In this document: in pieces, positions 1 to 11,667 of the stretch | Position numbering within the stretch: the first letter of the stretch is position 1 | Layout of the letters: every line of letters starts with the position of its first letter | Origin: Eumeta japonica | Taxonomy: Eukaryota; Arthropoda; Insecta; Lepidoptera; Psychidae | Assembly (NCBI GenBank): GCA_005406025.1 | Contig: BGZK01000279.1 | Span: forward strand, 248,001-312,000 | Length of the DNA stretch: 64,000 bases | Direction: 5' to 3' | Notes under the pieces: model-generated | The model's input: the letters and a program-made list of their open reading frames with translations, nothing else | Told to the model about the DNA's origin: nothing | Database searches by the model: none | Made by a program: the position numbers and the translations under genes

Positions 1-738
1 TAAGTTATTGAAATATTAACATGCGGGAAAAATTAAATGCCAATGAGTCCAATTTTGCCAACTTTACATTGCTAAGCCATTTTAAGACATATAATGCTGA
101 AATTAAGATATATTGAAGTAAGTAGGATAATATTGTGGTACAATCTTCCAAAAGGAATAAAATGATATCTTTTTAGCCAAATATCATCTCTAAAAGTCTT
201 TTGGACAAAATAAGTAGCCTTATATATTTTCTTCATATAGATACATCAGAAGGGCCAGGGTTATCAAAATACAAACAATTTTGAAAAATATTTATTTTCT
301 TAAAGGAAACGCAGCGCTCTCAATACTATCGTCTATTATAATTACTGTTATAATACCTAAATGGTACCTATACTTTAAAAGAATTTTTAAAATTCAAAAC
401 AAAGGGGCATCATCAAACAAAAAATCTACCTGCACAGACACAGCAAAAACATTCAAAAAATTAAAAAAAATAATAAAATAGAATCATCGCACAAAACAAA
501 TTCCTCAAGAAGTTCGTTAACTTGTACTAAATTTATTTTTCAACTATGCTATCGTCAGGTACATCATCTTGATAAGGCGATTTTGTTTAAAAAATGTTAG
601 ATCTTCTTTCCTTTTAATAGTTTTGTAGAAAGATATTGTATATCTTTTCTCAGCACTCTACAGACTAGCGAACCCGGATTACTTTGCTATAAGTAGATGC
701 TATGTGTATGGTGGGATTTGAAGGGTATTATTCATTGA
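1..738. other. AT-rich non-coding stretch, nothing recognised
   Basis: No recognisable gene or repeat. A 66-codon open frame at 281-481 is low-complexity, rich in Lys, Ile and Asn, and has no recognisable domain. It is what an AT-rich sequence produces by chance. Confidence 0.5.
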
Positions 739-1370
739 AAGTCGGTGTCTTCTTTAAAAGCGCCATCTGTAAGATAATAAAATGTAAGTCAGTGTTTTAT
801 TTAAAAGCGCCATCTGTTAGATAATGAAATGTAAGTTACTGTTTTCTTTAAAAGCACCATCTGTTGTATAGTAAAATGTAAATCCATGTTTTATTTAAAA
901 GCGCCATCTGTTAGATCGTAAAATGTAAGTCAGTGTTTTCTGTAAAAGCGCCAACTGCTATATAGTAAAATGTGAGTGTTATTTTTAAAAATGCCATCTC
1001 CAAGATAGTAAAATGTAAGTCAGTGTTTTCTGTAAAAGCGTCATCTGTAATATAGTAAAATGTGAGTGTTATTTTTAAAAACGCCATCTCCAAGATAGTA
1101 AAATGTAAGTCAGTGTTTTCTTTGGAAGCGCCATCTAACGATCGTAAGATGTAAGTTATTGCTTTCTTTGGAAGCGCCATTTGTTAGATAGTACAATGTG
1201 TGACAGTATTTTTTTAAAGCACCATCTATTAGATAGTAAAATATAAGTCAGTGTTTCCTTTAAAAGCGCCATCTGTTAGATAGTAAAATGTAAGTAAGTG
1301 CTATTTTTAAAAACACCATCTGTTAGATAGTAAAATATAAGTCAGTGTTTTATTTAAAAGCTCCATTTGT
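739..1370. repeat. Minisatellite, about 13 diverged units of ~48 bp
   Basis: A unit of roughly 48 bp recurs about 13 times. Each unit holds the core AAAGCGCCATCTGTTAGATA, followed by AGTAAAATGTAAGTCAGTGT. Units differ by substitutions (GCGCC/GCACC/ACGCC; GTTAGAT/CCAAGAT) and small indels. An 89-codon open frame on the minus strand (911-1180) only reads through the array and is not a gene. The array stops where the inverted-repeat element at 1371 begins. Confidence 0.9.
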
Positions 1371-2459
1371 TACCGTCAAATCTCACAACTTTGTCGATCT
1401 TGCCGAATTTTGCCCAAACAGCGAAATGAACTTGAAACGTTAATAACTAAAAACCTATTTCAAATATTACTGTTTTCTCTTTTAAGTAGAAAACTAGACT
1501 TATTTCTGCAGCACTTACTTCGGCAGCACTGAGCCCTTATAACGCTACTTAATGTCAGTCAGTTGCTTGTCATTTGCTTTCAAAACAACTTCGAATTTAG
1601 TGGTGTCAATTTTTTCTTCAAAAAACTTTATAGAGATCGGTTTGAAGCAATAAAGATATAAGTCATTGATATGGTTTAAAGAAATGTGGTCATATTTTGA
1701 TGATGTTTCATAATTAAAAAATATCGTACGTGTGCTCATGTACGCGCGTGAGAAGTTATACATCTTTGGCATCATTAAAACTAGTTTTTTTAAAAAGGAC
1801 TGGAAAAGGATAGTCAACACAGTCAATAATGTTCAGTTTGACTTTGAAAATTATATAAATAAATATTTATTTTCTTATATTTAGTGTAACATTAATTCTT
1901 TAATTATTCGTAATTCGAATTCTAATTCGAAGCGGGCAGATTCAATCTGTTAATTTTGTGTTACACTGTTAATTTTGTGTTACACTGATGCGCGCGCATC
2001 TTAAAATTTCACTCTCACCATTTTTTCATAATGCGCCTAAAGAAGTATAACTTCAAAAAACAGAAACCTAATTAAGTGTAGTGAAGTTATGCTGTTGGGC
2101 AATGTTAGACATGTACACACAGAATCTAAAGTGACAACATTGCCCATCAATTTTCGGACTGTAGGGTTGTCAAAATTTCAAAATTTTATAGGTGTAGCAT
2201 TTTCTAATTGGTTCGATTTGCAGTTCATTTTTCTACCTATTTTCATGTCACTAGTACCTTCATGAAAGTAATGTATGGTACTGTACACTTAGTTTTTTGG
2301 AGATTACTCCTTATGTATCTATTTTTATATGTAAGTAAGTAGAATTAAAAGAGAAAAGAGTAATATTTGAAAAAGGTTTTTAGTTAGTAACGTTTCAAGT
2401 TCATCTCGCTGTTTGGGCAAAACTCGGCAGGATTGGCAAATTTGTAGGATTTGACGGTA
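1371..2459. mobile_element. 1.09-kb DNA element with ~110-bp terminal inverted repeats
   Basis: The left end begins TACCGTCAAATCTCACAACT and the right end is its inverse, finishing GGATTTGACGGTA. Roughly 110 bp of each end (about 1371-1484 and 2346-2459) are inverted copies with a handful of mismatches. TA sits at both outer edges, consistent with a TA target duplication, so the core may be 1373-2457. The interior has no transposase I recognise. A 93-codon minus-strand open frame (1545-1826) has no family I know. A 22-bp direct duplication (GTTAATTTTGTGTTACACT) lies near 1950-1990. It looks like a non-autonomous DNA transposon with long TIRs; its superfamily is not assignable by eye. Confidence 0.8.
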
Positions 2460-2689
2460 TAAAAGAATACTGTTTGAAAACGTTTTTCTTAAAAAATATA
2501 ATCGATTTAGTCTATTACGTTTTGAAACGTCTCGAAAATAAAATTTTCAATTAACTTAGTTTGCAGGTAAATCGATTTTACAATTGTTGTTATTAATAGT
2601 TTTTGTGCTTGAAAAATAGCAATGAATTTCGAAAAAGTGATTAAAATCTGTTCATAAGTAAAAATATATATTTATAGAAAATTCTCGAA

Positions 2690-3460
2690 AAAAGTATGTT
2701 TTTTGAATAACTTTATTTGTAGTGGAATCGAGTTTTGGAATATCGTCACCTTTTTGAAGATAAAAATTTGTAAAACGGTTGACTATAAGCAAGTCATCCC
2801 CGAAACTTTCCCCTATTTCATTTATCGATGTATTTTTGAGCTCCTTGAGTTATAAATATTGTCTATGAATTTTTGAGCTCAAAACTTTGAAAGATGCTTG
2901 ACCCTTCAAGCTCTCCCTAAAATTTTTTACTACTTTTGAAAAACCGCTATTTTTTTTAATTTCCAACTACAGTATTATTCAAGCAAGTTGTTTGATTTTG
3001 AGCTGCTTTAAGGCATCCAACGCAGTTTTTCAAACAAAAAAGATAGCTGAGTAACAAACGTCAATCCATCAAGAATTTCACATTATGTTTGCTAAAACCC
3101 TTCTTTCGAATTTTCTGTTAACAGTATCTATCAAACGAATTCATCTATTTTGATGCAGTTTGCAATGATCTGTGTTGTTTCTTAAACAGAAAAGCCATCA
3201 GCAGTTAAATATCGGAATTTATTAGTAAAGTAGTTTAAAAAATATTCTAAAAATACTTTTTGATAGTTTTTCAACACACGCATACACGTATGCAAATTAA
3301 AAATTGTATTGAATGCTGTAAACAGTATCAAATTTGATTTATATACACATTCAAGAGATAAAGTAATTAAGAGTTTTTAAAAACTATCTTTTTTTAGTAA
3401 TACTCAAATTTACATTTAAAACGATTTTTAGATTTCTGTTACTTTTGAAAATTGAACTTT
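2690..3460. repeat. AT-rich dispersed repeat, copy 1 (partner at 60.2-61.3 kb)
   Basis: This segment aligns by eye with 60210-61320 in the same orientation. Shared blocks include TTGATGCAGTTTGC near 3155 (60690 in the partner) and AGTAGTTTAAAA near 3230 (60760). A CACACGCATACACGTAT-like block near 3280 matches a longer CA-rich block near 61087. No open frame of note. The class is unknown; the CA-rich end and AT-rich body could be a retroposon 3' region or a satellite-like repeat. Confidence 0.65.
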
Positions 3461-3549
3461 GTTCCCAGTGATACATAATACTTTATACTACACCTACAAG
3501 ATAAACAAAAGATGCATTATTGAATTTTGTACTTATATAATGATATTTT

Positions 3550-3740
3550 CGGTCGTCAGTGTAGAAGGGCGTCACCTACGCAGATCGTCAGTTACGTTAG
3601 TGCGACCACGTTCGAACTAGTTGAACCAGTTTTTTAAATTTTGGAATAACGTCGCATTTGTGTTGTCGCATATTGTCGCAAAAGTGGCAAGAGCTTCATC
3701 ATTGAAAGTCTATTGTAATTTTCTGACGCATTTTCGAAAT
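3550..3740 (-). pseudogene. Mariner transposase fragment (N-terminal part)
   Basis: Read on the minus strand this fragment carries the mariner helix-turn-helix region: a WFN-FERGRT-like stretch followed by DDLR, with stops and frame breaks. It is clearly related at the nucleotide level to the larger mariner at 23.1-24.2 kb (shared CGCAGATCGTCA and AGTGCGACCACGTT). Only about 60 codons are left and the catalytic region is absent. A dead scrap of a DD34D mariner. Confidence 0.75.
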
Positions 3741-3847
3741 GTTTATGGTCTATTTCATAACCAGTTAATCTTCTCCCGTCTAATATAAAGTATTTATCGT
3801 GGGATCTTCCTAAGTAACGGGTAAGATGCGATGTTTTTTTCAGAGAA

Positions 3848-4104
3848 GTGATTTGTGAAATCTGCTATATCGGTTATCATAGATGGCACATGTCTATGGT
3901 GGTTCTAGGATCCTTTTCTTTTCACCCCCGCAAGAGTGGATGTCCGATATCTGGATATGCAGACAGCGGTTTGGAAGTGCACAATGTTCCATTGCTGAGG
4001 CAGCCTCAGCCCGCAACATTTCTTCTAACATATTTGCCTGCACTGGCTACTGCCGAGGTTTCATCACAGATGAGAGACCAAGAACAAATATAGGTGGGAA
4101 GTGA
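3848..4104. other. Unidentified GC-richer block with overlapping open frames
   Basis: Two plus-strand frames (3848-4093 and 3883-4104) are open over the same 250 bp, and the minus strand is also mostly open. A polypyrimidine run ending TTTTTTTCAG lies just upstream at about 3834-3843, and GGTGGGAAGT follows near 4092, so an exon is possible. Neither translation resembles a family I know. It could be an exon, a transposon fragment or chance. Confidence 0.25.
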
Positions 4105-4439
4105 TCGCAGTTCAATATTCGAAATCAGGTACCTGCCTTAATCTCTTTGTACAATATTTGATTGTGAACATCATTAAATTTGATTATATATCTTTTTTCG
4201 GTAGGTACTTGCTGTCGGTTGGCGCCCATCAATTACACTGTAATCATGTACAATGTTTATCATATGTGTCAATTGATAAAACAGGTAATTTAGACCTAAG
4301 TTGAACCCTATTATGTTTCAGAGGTCACATAAAAAACAACCTTACGCCCTGAACCTCATGTCTCATTGAACATAAATATTCTGTATTGTATCTTTATGCT
4401 TTTGTTTACTTATATTGACAAACTCACTATTAAAAAATA

Positions 4440-4850
4440 CAGCAATACATGGGTTATAAAAACACATACACACATTCCAAAAAACAGATAGACAGTAGCC
4501 TATTATTCACGCAATCACATGTTCGTACTGTCGGTACACAAATTTTCATCAAGATCAGTGAAATCTTTTTTAGTTATAGAAAAACGTGCAGACAGACAAA
4601 CAGAAAAACCGGAAGACAATAGCTTACCATTTACAAAATCAAATATTCTTACTGTATACCAATTTTAATCATAATCAGTCAAACCGTTTTACGTTATAAA
4701 AACACACAGACAGGCAGACGTATAGTAAAATAAAAGACAGTGGCGTATCATGTGCGCAAATACATTTTATTATTGTATACCAATTTTCATTTCGATCGTC
4801 CGAGACGGTCTTGAGCTATAAAAAGGCATACAGACAGACAGACAAAAATG
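4440..4850 (+). repeat. Three tandem retroposon 3'-tail units (RTE-like)
   Basis: Three diverged ~120-bp units each contain a block like ATACCAATTTTCATCAAGATC, then an AGTTATAAAAA block, then a CAGACAGACA run (near 4592, 4710 and 4833). This is the usual 3' end of RTE-type non-LTR retrotransposons in insects. No reverse transcriptase is attached. The three tails in a row may be a tandemly duplicated 3' UTR rather than three insertions. Confidence 0.7.
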
Positions 4851-5044
4851 AAAAAAATAGTGTAATGCGAATCATTCATACATGTTTAACAAAGCGACAA
4901 TAAATGAAAATACATATGTATTTATATATTTAGATTTTGATAGCTTTTTTTTGTTTAATAATAAATCGGATTTTTTTATAATGATTACGAACTTATATAT
5001 GTCTAACATAAACATATGAATTTTGCTTATGTTTGTATTAATGA

Positions 5045-5290
5045 AACGAAGACGTCATCAACGTTAGTGGGCCTCGCACCCTTAGCGGTTGAAGACGGGT
5101 GAGGGGAGTGGGGGTCCACGAGTTGTATAGCATGACAAACGATGTTGGAGTTTCAACTCCAGCTTCAGCTGTACAGGCAGGAAATGTTAAGCCAGAGGTT
5201 AAGGCAGTCGTCGCCGAGGCCAAGGTCAAAGGGACGGCAAAACCGCGTCCAGAATCTCTAGGCTTCCAGCTACCCAACGTGTTTCTAACC
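5045..5290. other. Unidentified GC-richer segment
   Basis: This block is visibly richer in G+C than its surroundings. An 87-codon frame on the plus strand (5099-5362) starts with an Ala/Val/Lys-rich stretch (AVVAEAKVKGTAKPRP) and then becomes hydrophobic where the DNA turns AT-rich, so its second half is not credible protein. Not recognised; could be a fragment of an old retroelement or an exon. Between it and 5800 I see nothing further. Confidence 0.25.
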
Positions 5291-5800
5291 TATCAATTTA
5301 TTTCATCATTTATCATGTCATTATTATTATTATCAAATCTTAATTATTTTATTTTAATTTAGCTGTTTTTGTAATTATACGTAATTTTATTTTCAAGACA
5401 TTTATTTACCCTGGGTATGTCATCTACTCCAGACACCCTACAATCTGCAATGTTATGAGTAGATTTTTGATGAAATATCTATGCTATGTTTAATAAAAAC
5501 TCAAGATTAGTTTTTAATTTTAAAATAATTATTTTGTATTTTATCTCAATATTTCGGTATTAAGGTAAAATTAAAATCAAATCATAAATATCTTTCTTTC
5601 GTAGGTGATGAAATTGCATTTGAAGTACGTCATTAATGAAGTATTTTCAACATTCACACTCGTATCAAATGCTAATTCACCTTTTAACGAAATGTTAAAT
5701 TAAAAGTCATAAAACGTTTAAACGACTTTCACTACGATTACGTTTCACTACGACTAGGTTTTAAAAGAAATAAATGGCTATTTTGTATTTTTCTAGATAC

Positions 5801-7690
5801 ATGGAGTTAGGGGGGGCACAGCAATGTTTCGAGCCCTAGCGTTGACGTTTCGTTGCGGTCGCCTCCTTTGGATGGCGACGAAATTGTTGATGAGTTATTG
5901 AAAATTGGTAAGTTTTACCTTTTTGTTTTTTGAAGCAATGAAGAAAACCGAGCAGAACAAAAGTCCTATACCAATAATTAATTTTCATGTATCCATTTCA
6001 TCAGGGAGCGACGATGACGACCCAGACATCACCGGCGAAGACGACGATGATGACCTTGATGTTTATCATGATTGTCCAATCATGCGGGGTTCGCCAACGT
6101 TTCTACCGCTCATGAAGCTAGATTATGAGGGGAGAGTTTTAGAAAAATTGGTTCCAGAGTTGCATCAGGTCGTCGACTCGGATGGCTTTGATGCATATCC
6201 TTCAACATCGGCGGAGATGCAGACTGATCCAGTGTTGGCGGTCTCTGAAGGTTGTCCAACAATTACTACATTTGGGCTGACAACTGCTTTTAATATGGAA
6301 TTGACTGAATTCCCTGCACATGACGAGTATAATATATCCGAAGTGTGTAGAGAACAATTCCTACAACAAACGGGACCCACGTCGTCGTATGCAATCCCAT
6401 ATGATGCTTTTGTAGCTATATGGGACCATACTTTTGTGGAAATTGTTGTGAAGGAAACTAATACGTTTGCTTCATAGTTCTGTGCGAAAATAACGGCACA
6501 TGAACTGATGTGTCCAAATAACAGAATATCGAAATGGGTGAATACAATGTTGATGAAATGTACGTGTTTTTGCGGATTATTCTCTCTGTGGGAGTAATCG
6601 TCAAAACACCTATAGAAGACTATTGGAACACCACAAAAGATGTGTTTGAAATTCCAGGTGTGGGTGAAAGATTATCTATTAACAGCTATAAACTACTGAG
6701 AAAATGTATTCATTTTAATAATGAACTTTTAGGGCCTACAAACACTGTCGGTGCTCCTGCAAGGCTTTTTAAGGTGGAGCCATTAATCTCCCACCTTAAC
6801 CATAAGTTTTCGACATTATATCATTTGTCGTGCAATATTATCCTCGATTAGTCTCTAGCCCAATGACGCGGTTGGTTTTCTTTCAAATAATTAATCGAAA
6901 ACAAGGCAGCTGGTGTGGGCATCAAAACCTATGAGATATGCGAGACAGAAACCGGCTATTTGTGGAGATATGAGGTCCTTGCAGATAAGTTACGAATAAA
7001 TACAAACATAGAAGCTCCGTTGGTCGGTAAACTATTCACACTAATGCTTAACTTATTAAAAGATCTAGAATATAGAGATCATATTGTATGGGTGGACTAT
7101 TTTTATAAATCTCCTGCCCTTGCGAGTTGCACGTCTGTCGATGTGGAAATGGTGGTATTGCAGGATAAGCGCCGTGTATGCCTTATGTCGACATACCCCG
7201 ATGATTACTTCGTCAATTCTAAGGGTGGTAAGACACTTGGCATGGTCCATAACTATAATCTTCGTATGGCGGACAAAAAAAAAAACCAGATGCTTGCCTT
7301 TTATCAGGTGCCGAGGAAGTGAAGTCTCTTTTGGTATAAAATTTCTTCAAACGACTTTTGAATGCTAGTATGTTGAATGCATATATACTTTTCAACCATA
7401 ACGGAAATAAGAAAACGTTTCATTTAGGCAAACCTTGATCACTTCACTAATTGCAAGACATACAGTGAAAAACATTATCAGCATGGAAGTAGATCGGTTT
7501 GTGCAACATTTTCCAACCATAAATAGGTCTGCTACCTGGTGGTGTTTCTCGCTGTAAGCTGACATGCAGACAGTGTAAAGTTAAAAGAAAAATTTAACTA
7601 CGTACTTTATGTAACATTGGACTATGTTACGAGCCATGTTTCCGGCTATATCATAACACATTATTCCAGTAGCAGGTCACAAATCCCTCC
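5801..7690 (+). pseudogene. Broken piggyBac transposase gene with one intron
   Basis: The remnant reads in order. An ATG at 5801 is followed by a 7-G run that breaks the frame. An acidic Asp-rich N-terminus follows, joined across an intron (GT at 5908, AG at 6003-6004) to a GSDDDDP-type stretch. Next comes the DDE_Tnp_1_7 core, with VKETNTFAS, EYNVDEMYVFL, DYWNT and GIKTYEICETETGYLW. The catalytic-region motif WVDYFYKSPALA (about 7090) and an FFKRLLNA block (about 7340) follow, and the C-terminus ends in a cysteine-rich zinc-binding tail with CYEPCFRLYHN (about 7640). Damage: TAG at 6475, a frameshift near 6540, TAG at 6849 immediately after the residue where the first catalytic Asp is expected, further stops at 6866-6890, a stop at 7320, and frame breaks in the tail. 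I could not find TTAA-flanked TIRs. The family call is strong; the exact ends are not. Confidence 0.88.
5908..6004 (+). other. Likely intron in the piggyBac remnant
   Basis: A strong donor (GTAAGT at 5908) and a polypyrimidine/CAG acceptor at 6004 bracket 97 nt. Removing it joins ...DELLKI and GSDDDDP... in frame, giving the acidic N-terminal region typical of piggyBac transposases. The junction falls after the first base of a Gly codon. Confidence 0.6.
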
Positions 7691-8692
7691 TATGAACTCT
7701 CACATATTACAACCTTTAACACATTAACATTTGGGGTCGATGAGGTTTGTACCAAAATTATCATAAACCAACGGACGGACTAACACAGTGAAACTCGAAA
7801 TTAGGAACCTATAAAATATAGCACTAAGGAAATGAGAATTGAATCCAGAACATATACACATACTCATAGATTGAGAATAAAATTCAGAACAATAGCCCAC
7901 AGAGATAATAAATTGAGAATTTAAATGCAGAACCTTAGTCGAAAATACCTCAAAACCACTGTACCGATTTATAGTAGTCCTTCAGCAGTTGTATTTACTC
8001 ATTTGGATATTCCGCTTTGGATGCATCATCGAGCCTTTTTTTTCCAAGTTTTTATAAATATATTTGCAGTAACGCTCTATGGCATGTCTAGCAAATTAGA
8101 ATAACCTCTGAAATAAAGATATTTTGAAATTGATGTAAATTATTTTTGTCATTTTGGAATTAATGTTGTAATTAAGAAAATGTAATTGTATGTTCTTGTG
8201 TGGATTTGTTGGACCACGGGTATATTGTATTTTTTAAAAGTTTTTGGCATTAAGTTTTTATATATTGTAATTTAATTTGTGTTTCAACTTATTGTTTAGT
8301 CTTTTTGTATTGTGATTATTAAATGTTGAATTTACAAAAGAAAATTTACTATATTTAAAAAAGTATATAGAAATGTTTGAGAAAAGTGTGTTCGACATAA
8401 ATTCAGTACAAGAATTCAAAAGACAACTGCGCGTACCTGTTAGTCAATTAATCAATTTTAAAAAAGCTACCCATCAGCTTCTAGCACAGAGGCAGAGTTC
8501 CGTGTGTAGTGTTGTATAAACCTATGAAGTAATGAGATTTTTGAATTTGAAAATACTGAGTATATTGATATATATTTTTTTAATTTTTAAACGTGTATTT
8601 GTAATTATCATTGTTTTTCAATTAAATATTGATTTGTTAATTGGTTGTGTGGTTGTTAAATTTTGTATCATGTAAGAAATAAAACATTAATT
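7691..8692. other. AT-rich stretch, old repeat scraps only
   Basis: No gene seen. Around 7835-7925 there are three diverged ~40-bp units (GAGAATTGAATCCAGAACA-like). Around 7950-7990 there is a short block resembling retroposon tails. The rest is AT-rich without recognisable content. Confidence 0.45.
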
Positions 8693-8722
8693 GAGGAGTG
8701 TAGTTTCAAAACCCGCTAAAAC
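8693..8722 (+). repeat. Left terminal inverted repeat of the 3-kb transposon
   Basis: Begins GAGGAGTGTAGTTTCAAAAC and continues CCGCTAAAAC. It matches the inverse of 11668-11697 at all but two positions. Confidence 0.9.
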
Positions 8723-9238
8723 GATATTCTCATAACAACCGACAGTTTGAAAAAACCGCTGAAAACAAAACAATAGACCATAGCTAAATAAAAATAGAAA
8801 AATAATCTTTTATTGACTATAGCAACATTTGAAAACTGGCTTTTATTTGAAAAAAACAACACTATCTATGAAAAATAACCAAAATATTTTTTGTTATAGC
8901 GGGTTTTGATATGAACTTTTGATTTTAGCGCGATTTGCATCTTATTTGGTGGGTTTTGGCGGATTTTGATACAACCGTTTTTTGTTTTGGTTAAACAATG
9001 ATTTTAATATAGAATGGTTTTATGCAGCATCCTGCAGCAGACAAAAATAGTAGTATCGTGAAAATAATGTTTAAAATGTACAAATCGCGTGGTACTACAG
9101 AACAATATTAAGCTAATAGGTATAATTGTATTTAATAATATTTTTTTAAAATTAAGGAGCATGAAAATAAAAAATATAATTTACGAAATTTTAAAAATAA
9201 TTTTATTTGAAGTTAAATTTTAAGTAAACACTGTTGTA

Positions 9239-11371
9239 TTAAATATGGGAGTTATTCTCATCGAAACCATGTTCACATAAGCAATTGACGTCATCATCTG
9301 TAATCTCGCTAATGAATCCTTCAGCATCCGAAACTTGTAGTCTGTTTTCAATGTCACGGTAATAGTCCAAAAAATTTAAATTTCTCCACTCAACTCCATA
9401 GTGTTTTTCAAGCAGTTTGGTCACATCTCTCACTTTTTCTTTGTTTGGCAAAATATTGTTCGCTGGAATCACCTCTGGTCGTAGCATGCCTATTTTTTTT
9501 GTTCTTGGTGATGAGACCCTTAGTATTTATTTCGCTTTTGTAGTGTATCTCCCTCGTACAAGAATATTTTCTGTTTTGGTTCTCGTTAAAAACGTTTGGT
9601 CTTCATGAAAGGAAGAAGTAGTGGGTTTGATGATGTTTTCGTATCCCTTCTTCCAATCGTACAAAGCAATTTTAGAAAGATCTGTGACAGTTGCATTTTC
9701 TTCTAGCACCGATACATATTCCGTGGGAGAAGTCACAACCTCTTTTTTCCTGATGGTTTTCTCGATTTTCGCAAACACTCGGTCTGGAGGAATAAATGAA
9801 TGACCAACAACTGGGTATATTATCTCTACTTTTTTTATATGTCTTGGTGCTTCACAACACAGCCATTTCCCCAACATAGCAACCATTCCGGTGTTCTTAT
9901 TTTGAGCAGAACATCCATCGCAGACGACACGTAAAATTTTGATTTGCTCTTGGAATATTGTCTGTTGTAAGTAATGATAGACGGCACTTATTATTTCATT
10001 TCCTCCCTTTTTCTGGTTTATTTCTGTCCAGTAGTAAGAATATACATTCTCTTTATTTAATTGAGCCTTAGAATTCCCTTCCACAATTGCAAAATGATAA
10101 AAATTAAATTGTCGACTAAAGTATGCAGACTGGTCGGGAAGTTTAGGTAGTGGCTGATTTTTTTGACAGTCGAACGTAATAGTTTTGAGGGTTTCATCTT
10201 CATCTTGAAGTATCTGGTAAAAAGCTTTATATTTTAGTCTGTGTATTCTTTTTTCTGCCATGAGCAGATTTTTTTTGTGGGATCTGTTTCAGCTTTTATT
10301 CGTTCTTGGAGACTAATGCATGTGGAGCAGACGTCGGTTCTTGGAGAACCGAAGCCTAAATTGTAGCATGTATTAAAAATTTTACGAAAGAAGCTTTGCT
10401 TGACTTTCAGATCATTTTCGCGTTCAGTGTTATACATTCGCCACATTTTCTTAATATTGAGCTCTGCTGGAAGATATAATCTTTGCGTTTTTGAGCGGCA
10501 ATAATGACTCTCCTGACACTTAAATTTTTTAATGAACCATTGCACGGATAATCTCTTAGCTTCATATTTTTCTGACTTTCGGTCACCCCCTCTACGTTCC
10601 TGTGGATGACTACCTCCACTTCCATAAAATCTGCTCATAATCCCCTTCACTCTATCCTTTTTAACTAATAGTGCATTTAAAAAAGGTTTTTGGCACACTG
10701 GGATCATTTGGCCGTGGTTTCCTATGATGTGATATTTGGTTGCAATCTTCCTTTTAATAATATGTGTCTTATTTTCAGCTTTTCTAACAGTGCAGTACTT
10801 CAATATGAAATTATCTTGTGAAATCTTAGTTGTACACTTGTAAAAGTTTTTATGAAACCTTCTAACATCTTGGCAAGTCAATTTGGCGCATCGAAATGCC
10901 TTTTGGTTATGGTTGCAATTTGGGAATTACGGCAAACCTTTGCTTTCGTACCTGAAATAATAAATTATATTTTATATAAAAAAAAACCAAAACTTACTTT
11001 TGTAACAGAAAACAGAAATTTATTTTTATAAAATGTATTATCGTGTTATGACCTCAAAAATAATTATTGTAGATTCTACTAAAGTATATCCAGACTTAAT
11101 GTTCATACATATTATCTAAGAAGTAATAAAAGTTGTTACAAGCAATCAAATTTATTTAATTGGGCACACATTAAAAAAAAAACAGATGCAGTAAACATCT
11201 GAAGCAATTTTGCATACCCTCATCCACCCTTACTTTTTCAAGTACTTTTATGTAAACTTTTACGTACCGTTTTCTTTGTTCTGTCGAACGTTTCCATGTT
11301 GATTTATCACTTGTTTTTTTCCGTGCATGTTTAAGATCACATTTCGATGGAAATTGAGCTAATTCATCCAT
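9239..11371 (-). pseudogene. Transposase of DUF7869/Sola-like type, one intron, three lesions
   Basis: Exon 1 (11371-11268) starts at an ATG and encodes about 34 basic, Lys/Arg-rich residues. An intron runs 11267-10952 (donor GTACGT, acceptor TTTCAG). Exon 2 runs to a stop at 9239, so the intact protein would be about 600 residues. Exon 2 opens with a Cys-containing block (NCNHNQKAFRC, then LTCQDVRRFH), as in a DNA-binding zinc region. A basic linker with GGSHPQERRGGDRKS follows, then CSTC. The core holds TITFDCQKNQPLPKLPDQ, VVCDGCSAQNKN and GHSFIPPDRVF, whose Asp residues (codons near 10170, 9918 and 9783) are good candidates for a DDD catalytic triad. Lesions: a TAA early in exon 2 (about 10927), a frameshift at the A-run near 10268, and an in-frame TAA at 9527-9529. 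The frame continues unbroken after that stop to 9239. All other family motifs look intact, so inactivation seems fairly recent. Confidence 0.85.
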
Positions 11372-11667
11372 TTTTATAACAGTTAAAACATTAAAAACTG
11401 TAACAATCTCTTACGTGTCTTGCGAGAAACCGCCATACTGTTTTTGTCATCAGGTGACACGAATGACGCGCTGTGATTGGCCGATGCCATTATGGCGGGT
11501 TTTGAAACGCACTAGGCATGTTTTAGCGTTGTTTGCCACAAATTGCTAGTTTCGTTGGCTAGTTTAGCCAGGTTTTAGCGTTTTTTGTTACGAACTATCA
11601 ATGGATTCTAGTAGAACGAAAGGAGCACTTTCATATTTAAAAAAAACAATGTTTTTGCCCATGAACT

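Noticed and set aside
911..1180. 89-residue repeat protein on the minus strand
   Set aside because: It is only the minisatellite read through in one frame.
739..1370. CRISPR array
   Set aside because: Units are contiguous and diverged with no unique spacers, and the sequence is eukaryotic. The same reasoning excludes the arrays at 40997, 44297 and 54523.
9417..9803. Plus-strand reading frames inside the 3-kb transposon
   Set aside because: They are opposite-strand shadows of the transposase, whose motifs are clear on the minus strand.
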